The notes under the pieces are model-generated. The model worked only from the letters and a program-made list of their open reading frames with translations. It was not told the DNA's origin and did not search any database. A stretch of 64,000 bases of DNA from Proales similis (Eukaryota > Rotifera > Eurotatoria > Ploima > Proalidae): positions 1,364,001-1,428,000 of the forward strand of contig JAGVRJ010000007.1 in assembly GCA_019059635.1 (NCBI GenBank), written 5' to 3'. Both the position numbers and the translations under genes were made by a program. How positions within the stretch are numbered: position 1 is the stretch's first letter; each line of letters opens with the position of its first letter. Below, piece by piece: positions 37,427 through 48,943 of the stretch.

Positions 37427-39133
37427 ATGAATAAGTTCAGACAACAAGCAGAAGGAGTAGTAGAGACAGGCAAAAGCTTGCCAAGCTCTTTTGGTGCGCA
37501 ACTTTACCTTTCGCTCAGTAAAATCATGAGCAAAGGTGTTCAAATAGATGAACACTTGCGCCCACCTTCTCTTTACAAAACGTTGAACTTGAAAGAACTA
37601 CGAGCCGAATGTTTTTCTATTTGCGTTGACTTCCTGCTTAACGAGTAAGAATTGAAACCACTGGCAATTAAATTGTAAGTAATTCGAGAATATCTAGGCA
37701 AATACCTCTGTGGCTTTGCCAAAGAATTTCTTGGTTTTACTGTAACCGTTTCATTGACCAAATATCAAAACAGACTGTTAAGAGATTGTCGTCCGGCCAA
37801 GAAAGTAACTTAATATAGAAATTATAAATATTTATACATTCTAGTCAATTTTTGAGCCGTTAAAGGTTTTCAACGAGATTCTGTTCGCGAATACTTAAAG
37901 GACGAAATGGCAAATATTGTAAAAGAATGGATTGCGGAACGCTCAAATCTAATTGATTCTGATTGTCCAAGCTTGCTATTTTCATTTGCCCGCTCTGATG
38001 ACTTTTTCCTTCCGGTACTAGAAACCAACTGAAGTTGTAGAAATTCATTGAAAAATTTTAGCTAGCCATTAGAATATTTTGAATGTGGGCTGAAAAACAA
38101 ACGCAGGGTCATGGAAGACAAAGTCGCCATATTCGAAAACATCAATAGCTTCATTAAAATAGACAATAGCGAGAGTGGCTCTTCTTTGATTCAAAAAAAT
38201 CTCAAACCAGTTAAACCACACGCGATGTTTGGTATTTTTGATGGTCATCGCGGTTTAGAGTGTGTTAGCTACGTCAGCTCTCAATTACCGTACTACATTA
38301 TAGAGCAAATGGAGAATAAGCTAGATTTGGATGATTTGCCGAGTTCCAAGCGCTCGCTCGGCTCTATATTAAGACACTCGTTTAAAGAAGTTAACCAAAG
38401 ATTCCTGGAGAAAGCATATCAAGAAGTAAGCCGAAACCAAAATTTTATCTGTTTACGCAACAAACTCAAGATAAATTAAAATCATTAATAACAGAATTTA
38501 AAAAGCGGCTCAACTGCCTGCATCTGCATACTCACATCATTCAGAACCGATATGAGCCAGCTTTCACTCATAAGTTTAGCATGGTGCGGAGACACTCAGT
38601 TCTGCCTAGTTAGAGAGGGAAAAATAGCCTTTATCAATGGTCCACATAAACCAGAATCTGAAGAAGAAAAACAGCGAATTGAGAAAGCTGGAGGAACGGT
38701 AGAATATGTTTCGAATGCATGGCGAGTAAATGGAATGCTCGGAGTTGCACGTTCATTTGGTAAGATCAATGTAAAATTTTTAAATTGAGTTATTTCAGTA
38801 AATGAGCATATACGAACAGGTGACATTGAATACCAAAGCAAAGGTCTGACAGCTGAGCCGGAAGTAGAGTTTATTGAACTCGACGGGTCAGAAGACTACA
38901 TTTTAATGGGATGTGATGGCTTCTGGGAAAAAGTAGACAAAAAAAGCTTATGTCGAACCATTTATGAAAAACGTCTTTCTGATAACATAAGCTTGGAACT
39001 TGCAAAATTGGCTCGCGATCAAGGCTCAACAGATAACATTTCCACTCTATTCATTCCATTAAGACCAATTAAAGAGCTTACCCTTCCTCAAGTCGTTGAT
39101 AGTGATTCTATTCAGTCAGAGGCAAAATTTTGA
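37427..39133 (+). CDS. PPM1F: PPM1E/PPM1F-like protein phosphatase (PP2C family)
   Basis: A metal-dependent Ser/Thr phosphatase in about seven exons. The first 170 or so residues, helical and family-specific, lead into the catalytic domain: KNKRRVMED (metal-binding Asp), MFGIFDGHRG, SGSTACICIL, WRVNGMLGVARSFG, LMGCDGFWE and QGSTDNIS. The metal-ligand Asp residues are all present. ALAWxGDxQ-type LAWCGDTQFCLV and PHKPESEEEKQRIEKAGG match PPM1F/PPM1E (POPX), which dephosphorylate PAK and CaM kinases. PAK and MRCK are both Cdc42 effectors, and MRCK is the next gene upstream; this may be chance. Intron joins were chosen so that GHRG, AYQE-NLKSGST and the last exon read in one frame. Confidence 0.83.
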
Positions 39134-39434
39134 AGAAAATATTCGACTTTTTCAGTCTATTTATTTCTTTCATCAAAATAGACCCTTGATTTTTATAACC
39201 GTCGAACCTGCCCATTCAATTACAATAAAATTTAACTCTGAGGAAGATGAAGGACTTAAAAACAAGACATTTTGATCTCTTAACCGTTCTTCAACCGTAT
39301 AATAATAATACATGCATTGAACGAGCAGACGAATGATAAGTTATATTTGTGCACGGACCTATTTAGTGTTCTCAAACCAAAATAAAAAGGATTGAATTTT
39401 CTGCAATAAAAAAAAACTTAATTTAAATTTTAGA
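39134..39434. other. Gap between PPM phosphatase and LSM5
   Basis: 301 bases between two plus-strand genes. A run of A followed by TTTTAG (AG ends at 39433) sits directly before the LSM5 ATG and looks like a splice acceptor. Confidence 0.45.
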
Positions 39435-39710
39435 ATGAGCAACCCAACTGAAGCGGCAACCATAGTCACACCTTTAGAGCTGGTTGACAAATGTATCGGC
39501 TCCCGAATTCATATAATCATGCGCGGTGACAAAGAAATAGTAGGAACTTTGCTGGGCTTTGACGACTTTGTGAATATGGTTCTTGAGGATGTGACCGAAG
39601 TTGAAAGCACTTCAGAAGGACGAAGAGTAACCAAACTCGACCAAATTCTTCTTAATGGAAACAATATTACTATGTTAGTGCCCGGCGGTGAGGGGCCTAA
39701 ACTTGACTGA
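39435..39710 (+). CDS. LSM5: U6 snRNA-associated Sm-like protein LSM5
   Basis: Single exon, 91 residues, the same length as human LSM5. The Sm1 motif ([20 protein letters not shown]) and Sm2 motif ([13 protein letters not shown]) are complete, with [13 protein letters not shown] between. LSM5 is part of the heptameric rings LSM2-8 (U6 snRNA, splicing) and LSM1-7 (mRNA decay). The ATG follows a TTTTAG by one base, so the 5' untranslated part must be spliced on, either from an upstream exon or a spliced leader. AATAAA follows the stop within about 50 bases. Confidence 0.95.
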   Translation: MSNPTEAATIVTPLELVDKCIGSRIHIIMRGDKEIVGTLLGFDDFVNMVLEDVTEVESTSEGRRVTKLDQILLNGNNITMLVPGGEGPKLD

Positions 39711-39897
39711 AAAGCGTGTTCTTTAACGAAAATGAAACATTTATCGCATGCCCGAAAATAAATAAAGTTGTGTGCGTATCATCGAAAAATAAGACTATCA
39801 AATTTATTTTAATACAAAAATTCAATATAAAATAGACAGCTAGAAAAGATGAATATTTTTTTTTGAGAAATTGGGGTATCATGTTTCTAGTTTCAGA

Positions 39898-40362
39898 TCA
39901 ATGATCTATTCTATGTTCGATCTCCCCCCGGCTTTTAAGGCTGTGTGATTCACGCTTAAGAACATTGAGCAAAGTTTGTGAGCTCTCCAAAATCTATTAA
40001 ATTTTAGATTAGCTTTAGATAGAACCAGAAAGCACAGAATACGAACGAAATATTACCTTCATATAAGCGGCCTCTGTTTCGGCTATAGTTTTATCAAACT
40101 CGTTTCGAGCAGAGAGCTTTTTGGCTAAACTTTCGTTTACTTTAGCTAGCTTTTCACTTAATACTCTAATATCATTCTGAAGCTTTTGCTTTTCTTCTTC
40201 TTCGACCATTATCTGTTTTTGAAGGTCATCTCGTTTGGTGCATAGATCTTCAATGCCTAAAATGAACGACTTGTATTTCTTATCGATTTTTGGTCCCTGA
40301 GATATCTTACATTTTACAAGCTCGTTGTTGTAATTCTGCAGAGCTGCTCCTTGTTGCGCCAT
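39898..40362 (-). CDS. SSNA1: SSNA1 (NA14) microtubule-associated coiled-coil protein
   Basis: Three exons giving about 116 residues. It starts [18 protein letters not shown] and continues [27 protein letters not shown]-like sequence and [15 protein letters not shown]; near-identity to vertebrate SSNA1 across most of its length. SSNA1 forms fibrils that branch and stabilise microtubules at centrioles and basal bodies and works with spastin. The first intron, 40310-40257, is 54 bases, a multiple of three, and has no stop codon, so an unspliced message would add 18 residues. The last exon ends at 39898. Confidence 0.93.
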
Positions 40363-40861
40363 TTCTCTTTCTTAATTGGCCTCAATCGGACTTAACGGAA
40401 CCAGAAAAGTCATGTATTTGTGTACGCACACTCGAGGACGTGAGCCACAAGCTGGTTTCTATGAAAACCGCGCTTTTGAAATGCTTATCATATTTAATTA
40501 GATCCGTCAAATTTGTCTTTTGGTTTTCTGTTAGTTTTCTCAATATTTTGCATGCTTAATAGTAAAGCAAAAAGAGAATATTTTAAAGTCAATTAAGTTA
40601 AAAATTATTTTATCTTAAAAGTTTAGGACGTGAGCTGGCCTACAAGAATTTTAAGTGCGCTACAATACTTTCTGGATAAGAGTATTCACTTTTCATTCGC
40701 TTGGGATTTATTTGAAGAGAAATGTTAATTTAACCCAAAAAAATGCAAGAGTTCTGCTCGCAATTATCCCAAACTAGTTGCTTGTTATAACTATTTTAGA
40801 TAAAAGAGTTCTACGATGATTTTAATCTGTCCAAAGCTTGATGTGAATCGAAATCAGTATT
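40363..40861. other. Gap between SSNA1 start and BOLA3 end
   Basis: About 500 AT-rich bases holding the SSNA1 promoter and BOLA3 3' end, both minus strand. No other feature seen. Confidence 0.4.
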
Positions 40862-41239
40862 TCATTCGTCTGATGATGCAGTGAATATCCTCAGTCCATG
40901 CATGCCTTTAATTTCGTTTTTGAGAGCTTCGTTTACCAACTGATGTTGCTTGATCTTTCTCAGGTTCTTAAATTCGACTGATTCGATTTGGATGGCGTAC
41001 ATTGAACCACATCCTCCTGATATGTCATCAACCTGAATAGTTTTAGCTTTTGGGAAGGCTTGCTGAAGAATCGTTTTGATTTTTATTTCTCCCTCCGTCG
41101 GTCCATTTGGAATCTCTTGTTCTAATCTGGGCGCTGAAGTATTGAACTTCTTCGAAGTCTGTGCTCTTAAAGCTAACATTGATCTTATTTGACACAGATT
41201 AACTGGTTCAGCAAGTTTTCTGAAAATCTGGGCAATCAT
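40862..41239 (-). CDS. BOLA3: BOLA3, mitochondrial iron-sulfur cluster factor
   Basis: Intronless, 125 residues. A basic, Ser-containing N-terminus of about 45 residues fits a mitochondrial presequence. The BolA domain carries TEGEIKIKTIL, VDDISGGCGSMYAIQIES, the KQHQLVNEALK stretch with the conserved His, and HGLRIFT. DISGGCGSMY with its Cys points to BOLA3 rather than BOLA1 or BOLA2. It acts with GLRX5 and NFU1 in delivering 4Fe-4S clusters to lipoate synthase and respiratory proteins. Head-to-head with LRRC34. Confidence 0.93.
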   Translation of the reverse strand: MIAQIFRKLAEPVNLCQIRSMLALRAQTSKKFNTSAPRLEQEIPNGPTEGEIKIKTILQQAFPKAKTIQVDDISGGCGSMYAIQIESVEFKNLRKIKQHQLVNEALKNEIKGMHGLRIFTASSDE

Positions 41240-41576
41240 TTCCTTTCAAATTGCCGATAAAATTGAAGGCTAAAATATATGTTGCTAGAAAATAATACCG
41301 AATTGAATAACTCATTTGAGATGATGCGCCAATTTTGTCTTTTATATCTGGTTTTCAATTTATATTTTCTTGACTTGAATCTTCCTTAAGAACTATTTTC
41401 ATTATTTTCCATCTCCTAAATACTCAATCATATGCCAAATTTGACTGCACCAAAGATTATTTTAGGTAAACTTTGGCCAGCGTTAATAAGGGTAACCAAT
41501 AGCAACCCTACACCAAGTTCAACAAAATCATTTGAACACCGATTGTTGGTGCAAGGTAGTAGAGAACATATTAAAG
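41240..41576. promoter_or_regulatory. Divergent region between BOLA3 and LRRC34
   Basis: 337 bases between diverging start codons. A TATTTTAG acceptor-like site (minus strand, G at 41270) lies 30 bases before the BOLA3 ATG, and an AAAG directly abuts the LRRC34 ATG. An open frame starting at 41432 ends inside LRRC34 and resembles nothing I know. Confidence 0.4.
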
Positions 41577-43129
41577 ATGACCGATCGAAAGAAAACCTTG
41601 GAGCAGTACGAGTCTGCTTGCAAAATCAATAAAGTTGAAGAGAGTCAACTTATAAAAAAGATCCTTGGCCAAGTTAATACCGAGGCGGACAAGTAAGTTG
41701 ACAATTTTAGTGGATAAAAAACAATAAGTTGAAAAAGGCTCTTTCAGAGATTTCCTAAACCTAAGAGGAAATAACTATCATCATCCTAATTCTAAAATTG
41801 GAGATGAGGACGTTCAAATGATTTATCAAACACTGAAAATAAATTCATTCATTGTGTCATTGGATCTCCGATTTAATCGGATCACCGACCAAGGAGCATC
41901 TTGGCTAGCTTCTTTACTTAAGGTTTGCTTAATAAATAGGTCTTTTTGAAATTTAAAAAACTGTCACATATTTCAAAATCATAAGGAAAATTCGACTATT
42001 GCCCAACTGAATCTAATGTGTAACGATATTGGACCCGATGGGGCTATAACTCTTTCTAAAGCTCTGCAAGTAAATAAATATGTTATAATGATCAGTATGG
42101 AATGTTTCTCAATTTGGAGTTGACCTGTTAAAAAGACCAATTCGACACTCAAAGATCTTAACCTAAACGGAAATAAAATTGGCAACAGAGGAGGAATGGC
42201 TGTGGCTGAAATGCTTCAATGTAATAACGCTCTTATTCGCTTGGATCTTGGGAGCACTGATTTGGTAACACTAAAATAATTTTTGTTCTTTTAGTTAAAA
42301 CCTAGTAAATTAAATTTTTAGAAAATTGAGTCATTGGTGGCTCTAGCTACAGTTCTTAATTTCAACATGAATATAGAATTTCTGAATGTAAACCGGCCGC
42401 TGCCCCAATATCAATTCGCTAATTGGATGGATGAGATCGGTCAACACTTTGCTTTGATGCTCAAAGTTAATACCGGTCTAAAAGAACTGCACATGCAAAA
42501 GTTCGAATTTCGTGACTATTCGGCCTTATGGTTTTCAGAACAACTTATATCCAACCGCACTCTGACTCATCTCGATTTAAGCAAGTACGAATCGTTCGAT
42601 TGACTGAATTCTATTTCCTTTTCTAAATTAAGAAACTTTTCAATTTATAGTAATCGAATAACCAGAGATGGTGCCAAGCTATTAGGCGAATACTTAAAAA
42701 AAGATCCTTCTCTTAAGATATTAGATTTAAGCTTCAATCGTTTAGAAGATGATGGAGCTAAATATCTGGCCGAAGCACTGATGCTTGCCAATAATACATT
42801 AGAAAGACTGTCTGTCAAATTTAATAATATAAAAGATGAAGGACTTTGTAGTCTTGCTGACTGCCTTAAGTTAAATCAAGGTTTGAGCCATATTTATATA
42901 TGGGGCAATCATTTTGAGAGCCGCGCCTGCGTGGTAAGTGGAAGCCATATGAATTTTTTGATACAAGTAAAAATAAAAAGAAAATTAGGCTTTTAGAGAC
43001 TTGCTAAAAAGCTCACGGATCAAGCAAACAAATACGGACGTCAGACCATATGAAGTTGACGGAAACTTATACCTTTGTGAACTTACAGCCGGCATAAACA
43101 TTAATTATTATTGGCAGCCAACTTTCTAA
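41577..43129 (+). CDS. LRRC34: LRRC34 homologue (leucine-rich repeat protein)
   Basis: Eight or nine small exons, about 400 residues. After a helical start (TLEQYESACKINKVEE) come RNI-type leucine-rich repeats: LDLRFNRITDQGA, LNLMCNDIGPDGA, LNLNGNKIGNRGG, LDLSFNRLEDDGA, SVKFNNIKDEGL, then IYIWGNHFESRACV and the closing TDVRPYEVDGNLYL and YYW. The IYIWGN and VDG...YL ends are specific to LRRC34, a protein of stem and germ cells in mammals that binds nucleolar proteins and has been linked to cilia-bearing cells. I start it at 41577, where the homology begins. The gene ends at 43129 with AATAAA overlapping the stop region. Confidence 0.82.
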
Positions 43130-43250
43130 ATAAATATTAAAGATTTTTTAATTTTTTTTTACAAGAGCATTATTATTTTTTTATTATTTTTATTTATTTG
43201 GCGTAAAAAAATTCATCGCTAGCAAGGTTTAAATCAATTTTAGCCATAAT
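43130..43250. terminator. Shared 3' region of LRRC34 and CHMP3
   Basis: Only 121 bases part two convergent stop codons. The stretch has runs of T and TTATT; an AATAAA directly follows the LRRC34 stop, and AAATAAAA-type signals can be read on the minus strand for CHMP3. The two transcripts probably overlap at their 3' ends. Confidence 0.5.
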
Positions 43251-44083
43251 CTAGGAGCGTAAAGCTTCTAGCCGTTTAACCATTTCCTCTTCTGGTTCAA
43301 GTACGTCATCTTCCTCTTCGAAATTGGCTGCTGAAGGTACAGGTATACTTTTATGGACATCAGGCAGTTCTTTAATTTTTCCTTGTGTTATTTCATCCAA
43401 GATTTTGGTCACTTCCTCGTCAGCGACTGTATCGATATCATCTTGATCAAGAACACTATCAACAGTCTCAGTTATCATCTCGTCAATAATTCCCGCTTTC
43501 ATCATTTCTCGGCTCATTTCCTGCATTGCTTTTTGCAATTCTGGAAGTTTGACAAGACTTGACATCGACTTCATCACGTCTGTGCTTGCTTTAATTGAAC
43601 CGGCCATTTTCACATGAGCTTCAACCACCAACTCTATTTTAAAAGGGAAAGATTCAGGCATAGAAATTTAACTACCTAGCTGATTTTTCATTTGCATCAT
43701 AACCGAATTCATCTGAGCTTTAGAAGCATAAATTCGTGATTTTTGTTTCTTAGATCTTATATGCAAAAATGAGTCGTCAAGTCTTAACTTTGATCGCAGC
43801 TTTTCTTACTGAATCAGGGATTTGGCTCCTATTCTGCAAACGTCTTGATCTCCCTTTTTGGCGGCAGCCTTGATCATTGAAATTGTTTTTTGTTCTTCCC
43901 GCTCTATGGCTAGTTTTCAATAAAGACAAAGTTAATAATTTAGAAGATAACATTCGGCGGAGGTTGCTTACCGTAAATCTGTCGATCGAGCTTGCGGCTT
44001 TCTTGCCGCAATTTGCCACAAAGCTCATTGACCTTCTCTTTAGTCTTTTCGTACGGATTTTTATCACTCCCAAACAGTCCCAT
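43251..44083 (-). CDS. CHMP3: CHMP3 (VPS24) ESCRT-III subunit
   Basis: Four exons, about 215 residues. Starts MGLFGSDKNPYEKTKEKVNELCGKL-like (first residues at 44083), then an exon with REEQKTISMIKAAAKKGDQDVC, a short exon with SRIYASKAQMNSVMMQMKNQL, and a last exon with GSIKASTDVMKSMSSLVKLPEL and MMKAGIIDEM, ending ...MVKRLEALRS. The N-terminal MGLFG, the KAAAKKGDxDVC helix and the C-terminal RLxxLRS match CHMP3, and the last motif is the MIM that recruits VPS4 and deubiquitinases. ESCRT-III polymers cut membrane necks in endosomes, cytokinesis and budding. CHMP2 was considered and fits less well. Confidence 0.92.
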
Positions 44084-44455
44084 AGCCGATAATTTGACAA
44101 ATTTTGGATTACTTTTCTTTTAGACAGCAATTATGCTGTTTTCTATAGGTATGACTATTCAAATGCTTTCCTAATCTCTTCCACGCATCAATTCTATGTT
44201 AACAATTTTTTGTTAAGCATAAACTGTTTTTTTGCCTCCCCAGAGAATAAAATTCGAATGATATAAAGAGAAAACGAGCCTGACTCGATTTCAAACGACA
44301 AATAGCCTAGCTAAATACCTCAGCTTGATTACCCCGATTTGACTCGGATTGTCTGGAGAAATGCTTAAATAATTATAATTTTTCGAAAGTTATTCGATTT
44401 AGATCAGCCATTTAGACCGGTTTATTTCAACTTAACATTCCAACTTATATGCCCG
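44084..44455. promoter_or_regulatory. Divergent region between CHMP3 and ALKBH4
   Basis: 372 bases between diverging starts. CATTTAG ends at 44415, 41 bases before the ALKBH4 ATG, and could be a splice acceptor. Nothing else recognised. Confidence 0.4.
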
Positions 44456-46368
44456 ATGGAAACTATCAAACAGGTCACAATCGTAGAGAAATGCGGCTGT
44501 AAGGCTTCTAGAATTTGTGCCATTTGTGCGCCTGATGAGTTAAGACGCCAAGAAAGTGAACTAAACCAGAAGATTCAATTTCTATATTGTCTTAAATGTC
44601 AGCAAGCTGTCCGATTGGAAACTTTCATTCTTCAACAAGTCGAGCAATTTTTGCAAAATGAATTAAACAGTATCCCGTGTTTTTGCGAATCTGAATCCAA
44701 AAAATTCCAAATAGATGGTGTCACCATCATTAACGAATTTATCAGCCTGAAAGAAGAACAGCAATTACTTCAACTGATTGAAACTTCACCTTGGATCGCC
44801 TCTCAATCAGGCCGATTTAAACAGGATTATGGACCTTTAGCCAACTTTAAAAAGAAAAAACTGAAGTGCGCCACCTTTACTGGCCTTCCTTTTTATTCAA
44901 AGCAATTGATCGATAAAATTAATGAACAGATAGGCACATTCGAATGCGTGGAACTGTGCTGCCTTAGATATGACAGTGATCGTGGTGCTTGTATTGAGCC
45001 ACATTTCGATGACTTTTGGCTCTGGGGAGAGCGATTAATTACTGTCAATCTAAAGTCAAACACCTTTTTGACATTATCTCCAGATTTATTCCAACTCACC
45101 GGACAATCGGACTGCGAAATTCTCCTACCACTGAGTTCTCGTTCAGTTATTGTTATCAGTGGCTCGGCTAGACACAAATGGCTTCACTCAATAAAAAGAG
45201 CCCACATAAAACAATCAAGAGTAGCGATTACTCTTAGAGAATTGAGCAATCAATTTGAAAATGACCCAATTGCAGAGCACATTAAGAAACTAGCTTATTC
45301 TTTTCGAGGTATTTCAATCGGCCAGATGAAATCCATCGTAGAAGGACAAAAAAATACCGAACTGTTTAACTTTTTCAGTTTGAATTCGAACCTTTTACAA
45401 AAGATCAGCCAATCCTTAAATCGACTGTATGATATTAACTCAGATTTGGTAGCTGTCGAAGGAAGAAGCGTGATTTTTAAAGATACAAACACTGAAAGTG
45501 AAATTCGTGTATCTATCTTGGAAGATAACTCAATTGATACTTTTAAGTTTTTAAAAGGAAAACTCAGTTTTATGGAAGACCAGTCTCCAACTATCCAGAA
45601 TATCGATGGAAAAAGCCTTTTATTCATCCCAATTCAGATACCTTCAATTGAAAAATTAAATATATTTAAACTCATCGAAAATATAATTTCAGCATCAAAA
45701 TCTATTCAGGAAATTGAAATACCGGTAAGATAAATTTGTCCAATAAAATTGAACAATCGATTCATAGTTGATCATTTGATAGACTGCTTTGAAAAAAGAG
45801 ATTAAAAAAAATTCAGAAATAGCAACATCACGGTCTATTTTAAAATTGCGAGACAATAAAATCAAAACATCTATTATTGATAGAATCAAACTCAACTCAG
45901 CTCTAGTAAGAAGTATCTTAGAAACCTAATTGATTATTTCTAAATGAATTTTAAAAATAGTCCACTGAAGAAAAATCAATCATGATATCTTCGATATTAA
46001 ACACCACCAAAATGCTAGATGACAATATTAGCCATCTTACGTTATGCTGTTTTGAATCATCTAGCTTAAGTTATGAGGGCAAACTTAAAATCTTGTATTC
46101 ATCTTTAAATTGCTGTTTTTCGCATCCTTTACATGATCTGGCAATTTTTATAGCATCAGTACTAACAAAACTCGAAATTAAGTTTGAAAAGATTTTTTGC
46201 AAACAATTACAAAAACTTATTGAGCCTTTTTCAAATCCTGGAAGTCTTATCAATCTTGTCCAGACTGAGCTCTTGATGCTATTTTTGCATCTAAATGAGC
46301 TCAATTTCAATTCGGATAAAACAAAATCGTTGCTTCAAAGACTACATTTATTCAATTTTCCTGAATAA
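44456..46368 (+). CDS. ALKBH4: ALKBH4 dioxygenase with an extra C-terminal region of about 300 residues
   Basis: Three exons (44456-45724, 45783-45905, 45961-46368), 599 residues. The first 285 or so match ALKBH4: CGCKASRICAIC at the start, SQSGRFKQDYGP, KKLKCATFTGLP, the iron ligands in HFDDFWLWGERL (His, Asp) and HKWLHSIKR (His), and the Arg of RVAITLRELS for 2-oxoglutarate. ALKBH4 demethylates a lysine in actin and may act on DNA; it supports actomyosin and cytokinesis. After YSFRGIS human ALKBH4 stops (302 residues), but here the same exon continues without a break for 140 residues and two more in-phase exons follow. The extra part is rich in Ser, Leu, Ile and Asn and looks helical; I recognise no domain. 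It could be a fused gene or a lineage-specific tail. Confidence 0.85.
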
Positions 46369-46517
46369 ACAACAATATAAAGTTTTTTTTATTAATTATT
46401 TATTGAAGGATCAGGATAAATAAGTTTATTTTATGTTTTAAAAATGACAACAGTCTCTTGTAAAGTGGGATTTTTAATTTTGTTTTTAAGTCAAAAAGGT
46501 TGAGATTGATTGATCCC

Positions 46518-47234
46518 TCAGTTTTTTTGGTAAACAAGACAAAGACCAGCCCGATCAAAGAGAATATCAGCTACTTCAAAGTTGGCAACCTTTGTCCAGA
46601 CGCCTTCAGTTTCAAGCTGTTGAACCAAAGGTCTAAATTTGCCCTTGTAGTCAGGGCAGTCATCGATAAGCTCTGTTCGGTTGACAACAATCACGAAACC
46701 TCCTTTACGAACCATTCGTACGAATTCTCTCAATCCTTCGACAGGAATGTGTCCCTCTACAAAGCAACCTTGATTTCGAAATATTTAAATTTTAACGTTA
46801 ACTGATGTTGAATTTCAGAATCATGACTGACCAACTGTGACCAATGCGTCATAGAGACCTTCGGGTACCGAAGTAGCACGATTAGGGTAGATACCCTCAT
46901 TGTAAAACTTTTGATAGATATTTTTTGTTTTAGCCTGCTCGATCATACCGATAGAAGGCTCGAGAGCATCAACATTAGTAAAACCATACTGCTTGAGATA
47001 GAGGCCAACAAGACCAGTTCCGCAACCCAAATCGAGCAGTTTGCAACCCTTGTTCTTAAGGAAAATATTGCAAAGGTCTGCACCAATCCTTGGGGCTCGC
47101 CAGGCTCCCTCGCTGCCACCGTTTATATCGTGTTCATAATCGCTTGACCAATTGTCATAATTCTTAGTGGTTTTATCGTTCTTATCTCCTGGAGCGAACA
47201 TATCATGAACTTTATTGAAGTAATAGCTGTCCAT
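46518..47234 (-). CDS. METTL27: METTL27-like SAM-dependent methyltransferase
   Basis: Two exons, about 215 residues. YDNWSSDYEHDI opens the domain, and LLDLGCGTGLVGLYLKQYG is the SAM-binding loop; DALEPSIGMIEQAK holds the acidic residue for the ribose. After an intron (donor placed so that VTVG joins CFVEGHIPVEGL), RMVRKGGFVIVVNRTEL and a C-terminal strand complete a Rossmann-fold methyltransferase. The wording follows METTL27 (WBSCR27) of the Williams-Beuren region; its substrate is unknown. Converges on the ALKBH4 gene with 149 bases between stops. Confidence 0.8.
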
Positions 47235-48943
47235 ATTGAAACGATTGAAAATTTACGTAAAATGGGTTTTAAATTTGCTTTATTCGAACTAAAAAGCTGA
47301 TGAGTTTTTCGGTCATCACGAACAGGTATATATAGGACATTCGAGGATACGTCGTTTGACATATGTTTTAATTCTAAAAATATGATGACTTTGGTCAATT
47401 TTAGCCAATAAGACTCAGGAATTGCTATTCTAAACATTTGAATTCCATTTAGTTTCGATCGACAAAAAATTTAAATATTGCCATCAAAGCTAATTTTTTT
47501 AACGCGTCGACGATTTTATTTTCATTTAAGCATGCCTTGCTTCTTTCTCAATCTTATCAAGATATGATACATGCTTTAGAGACGCAAGCGATGCAAAAAC
47601 TCGTCAAATGTTGAGCGCTGGCATGCAGGCGCATTTGAGTTCGGCTTACTTACTCATTTTTTCAACGCGTGCTTCGTACAAACGCTATATCTGATAAGGA
47701 AGAGCTAAATTGTGATTAGTCTCGGAGATTGCTATTCAAGAACTAGTAACAACGGTTTTATTTAAGTTTTCCCTTGATTCTTATTCAAATTTTTATATTG
47801 ATCTAAGCTTTGCAATTTAGAGCTATTTATGCTAGATTTGAGCGGCGTATTTTTACTGGAAGTACAAAATCGAATTTGACGATAAAGGAGAAAATAAACA
47901 GAAGTTGAAATATAATGCATAAGTAGAAATGCGGAAGCTTATGAGTTATTTTAGAGTTCTCGGAACTTCGACTACTATACTCAAATACAATCAGTTGTGT
48001 AAGAGGTAGGACCAAGCATTCTTCTTTGATCGGAGAAATCGATATTATCAAGAAAAATTTATGGGTTGCTTGGCCAACAAAAACCTATTTAACTCAATTA
48101 TTGCATGTTGCGTTTTGAGTTTCGGTCGTGAGGCAGGCTCGGAGCAAAGCGGTTGATTTAAATTGCTAATATTGAAACAAGGATTGTCAATAAATTAAGA
48201 AATAGGTAGCATCAATCGAAAAAGCAAGAAAAAATTGATGAACGTTGAGCGTGTGTAAATAAAAGAAAAATAGCATGGACTGGGATTGTGAAGCATGCAA
48301 TCTTAGCTTATTAATAAACCCCTGTTAACGTTTCTTTTTTAATTTCACTTAAGCTCTGAGCGCTTAAATTATAGTTCTCGCTTTTCTGATAAGCTTTTCA
48401 AGTCTTGATACATTGTTGGTATTTTGAACAACATTGAAATAACCTGGTCATATGAGAGTTCATATTTCGTTTATGTTTTCAAAAATAGCCAAATCGAGCT
48501 CGCTCAGGTTTGCTTCGTTTAAATTTGAACTTAATTTTACTACACATGTAATCATGAAGCTTATGTAATTGCTTTAATTAGCTGTTGGCAATTCATCAGA
48601 AAAAAACATTTAGCGAAAAATAAATGTTTGATAATTTTATTATTTTCAAAAAGGAGCGAATGACCAAATATTCGTGAATTAACTGTTTTCTTTAATGCGA
48701 ACCGTGTCAAATGAGGGTGCATTTTTAATAAGGTTCCCGATTAGATTCTTTAGAACTCGAATGAAGAGCAAGTGAGCAAATAATAAAATAGGGTCAATGT
48801 GTCACTAGCTATTCGATATTTAAACTAAAAAAGACCTCGGTCACACTAAGCTGCTAAACGATCACTAGGTCAAGTCAAAGGCCGCTGATATTACCTACAT
48901 ACCCAAATTTTAAAGAGGGTTTGGCTTATTTAGTGCAAAAATA
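47235..48943. promoter_or_regulatory. Long divergent region between METTL27 and TRPM copy C
   Basis: 1.7 kb with no gene that I can support, the largest gap in the window. TTATTTAG ends at 48,933, 10 bases before the TRPM C ATG. Some GC-richer patches near 47,610-47,690 and 48,120-48,150 could be regulatory. No repeat or hairpin stood out by eye. Confidence 0.4.

Noticed and set aside
41432-41632. Open frame before and into the LRRC34 start
   Set aside because: It is in another frame than the LRRC34 start exon, and the LRRC34 homology begins at the ATG at 41577; it may be chance or untranslated leader.
43130-43210. T-rich stretch as a mobile-element tail
   Set aside because: It lies between two convergent genes with poly-A signals and no element body, so simple low-complexity 3' sequence is enough.
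43251-44083. CHMP2 identity
   Set aside because: The MGLFG start, KAAAKKGDQDVC and the RLEALRS end match CHMP3 better than CHMP2A/B.
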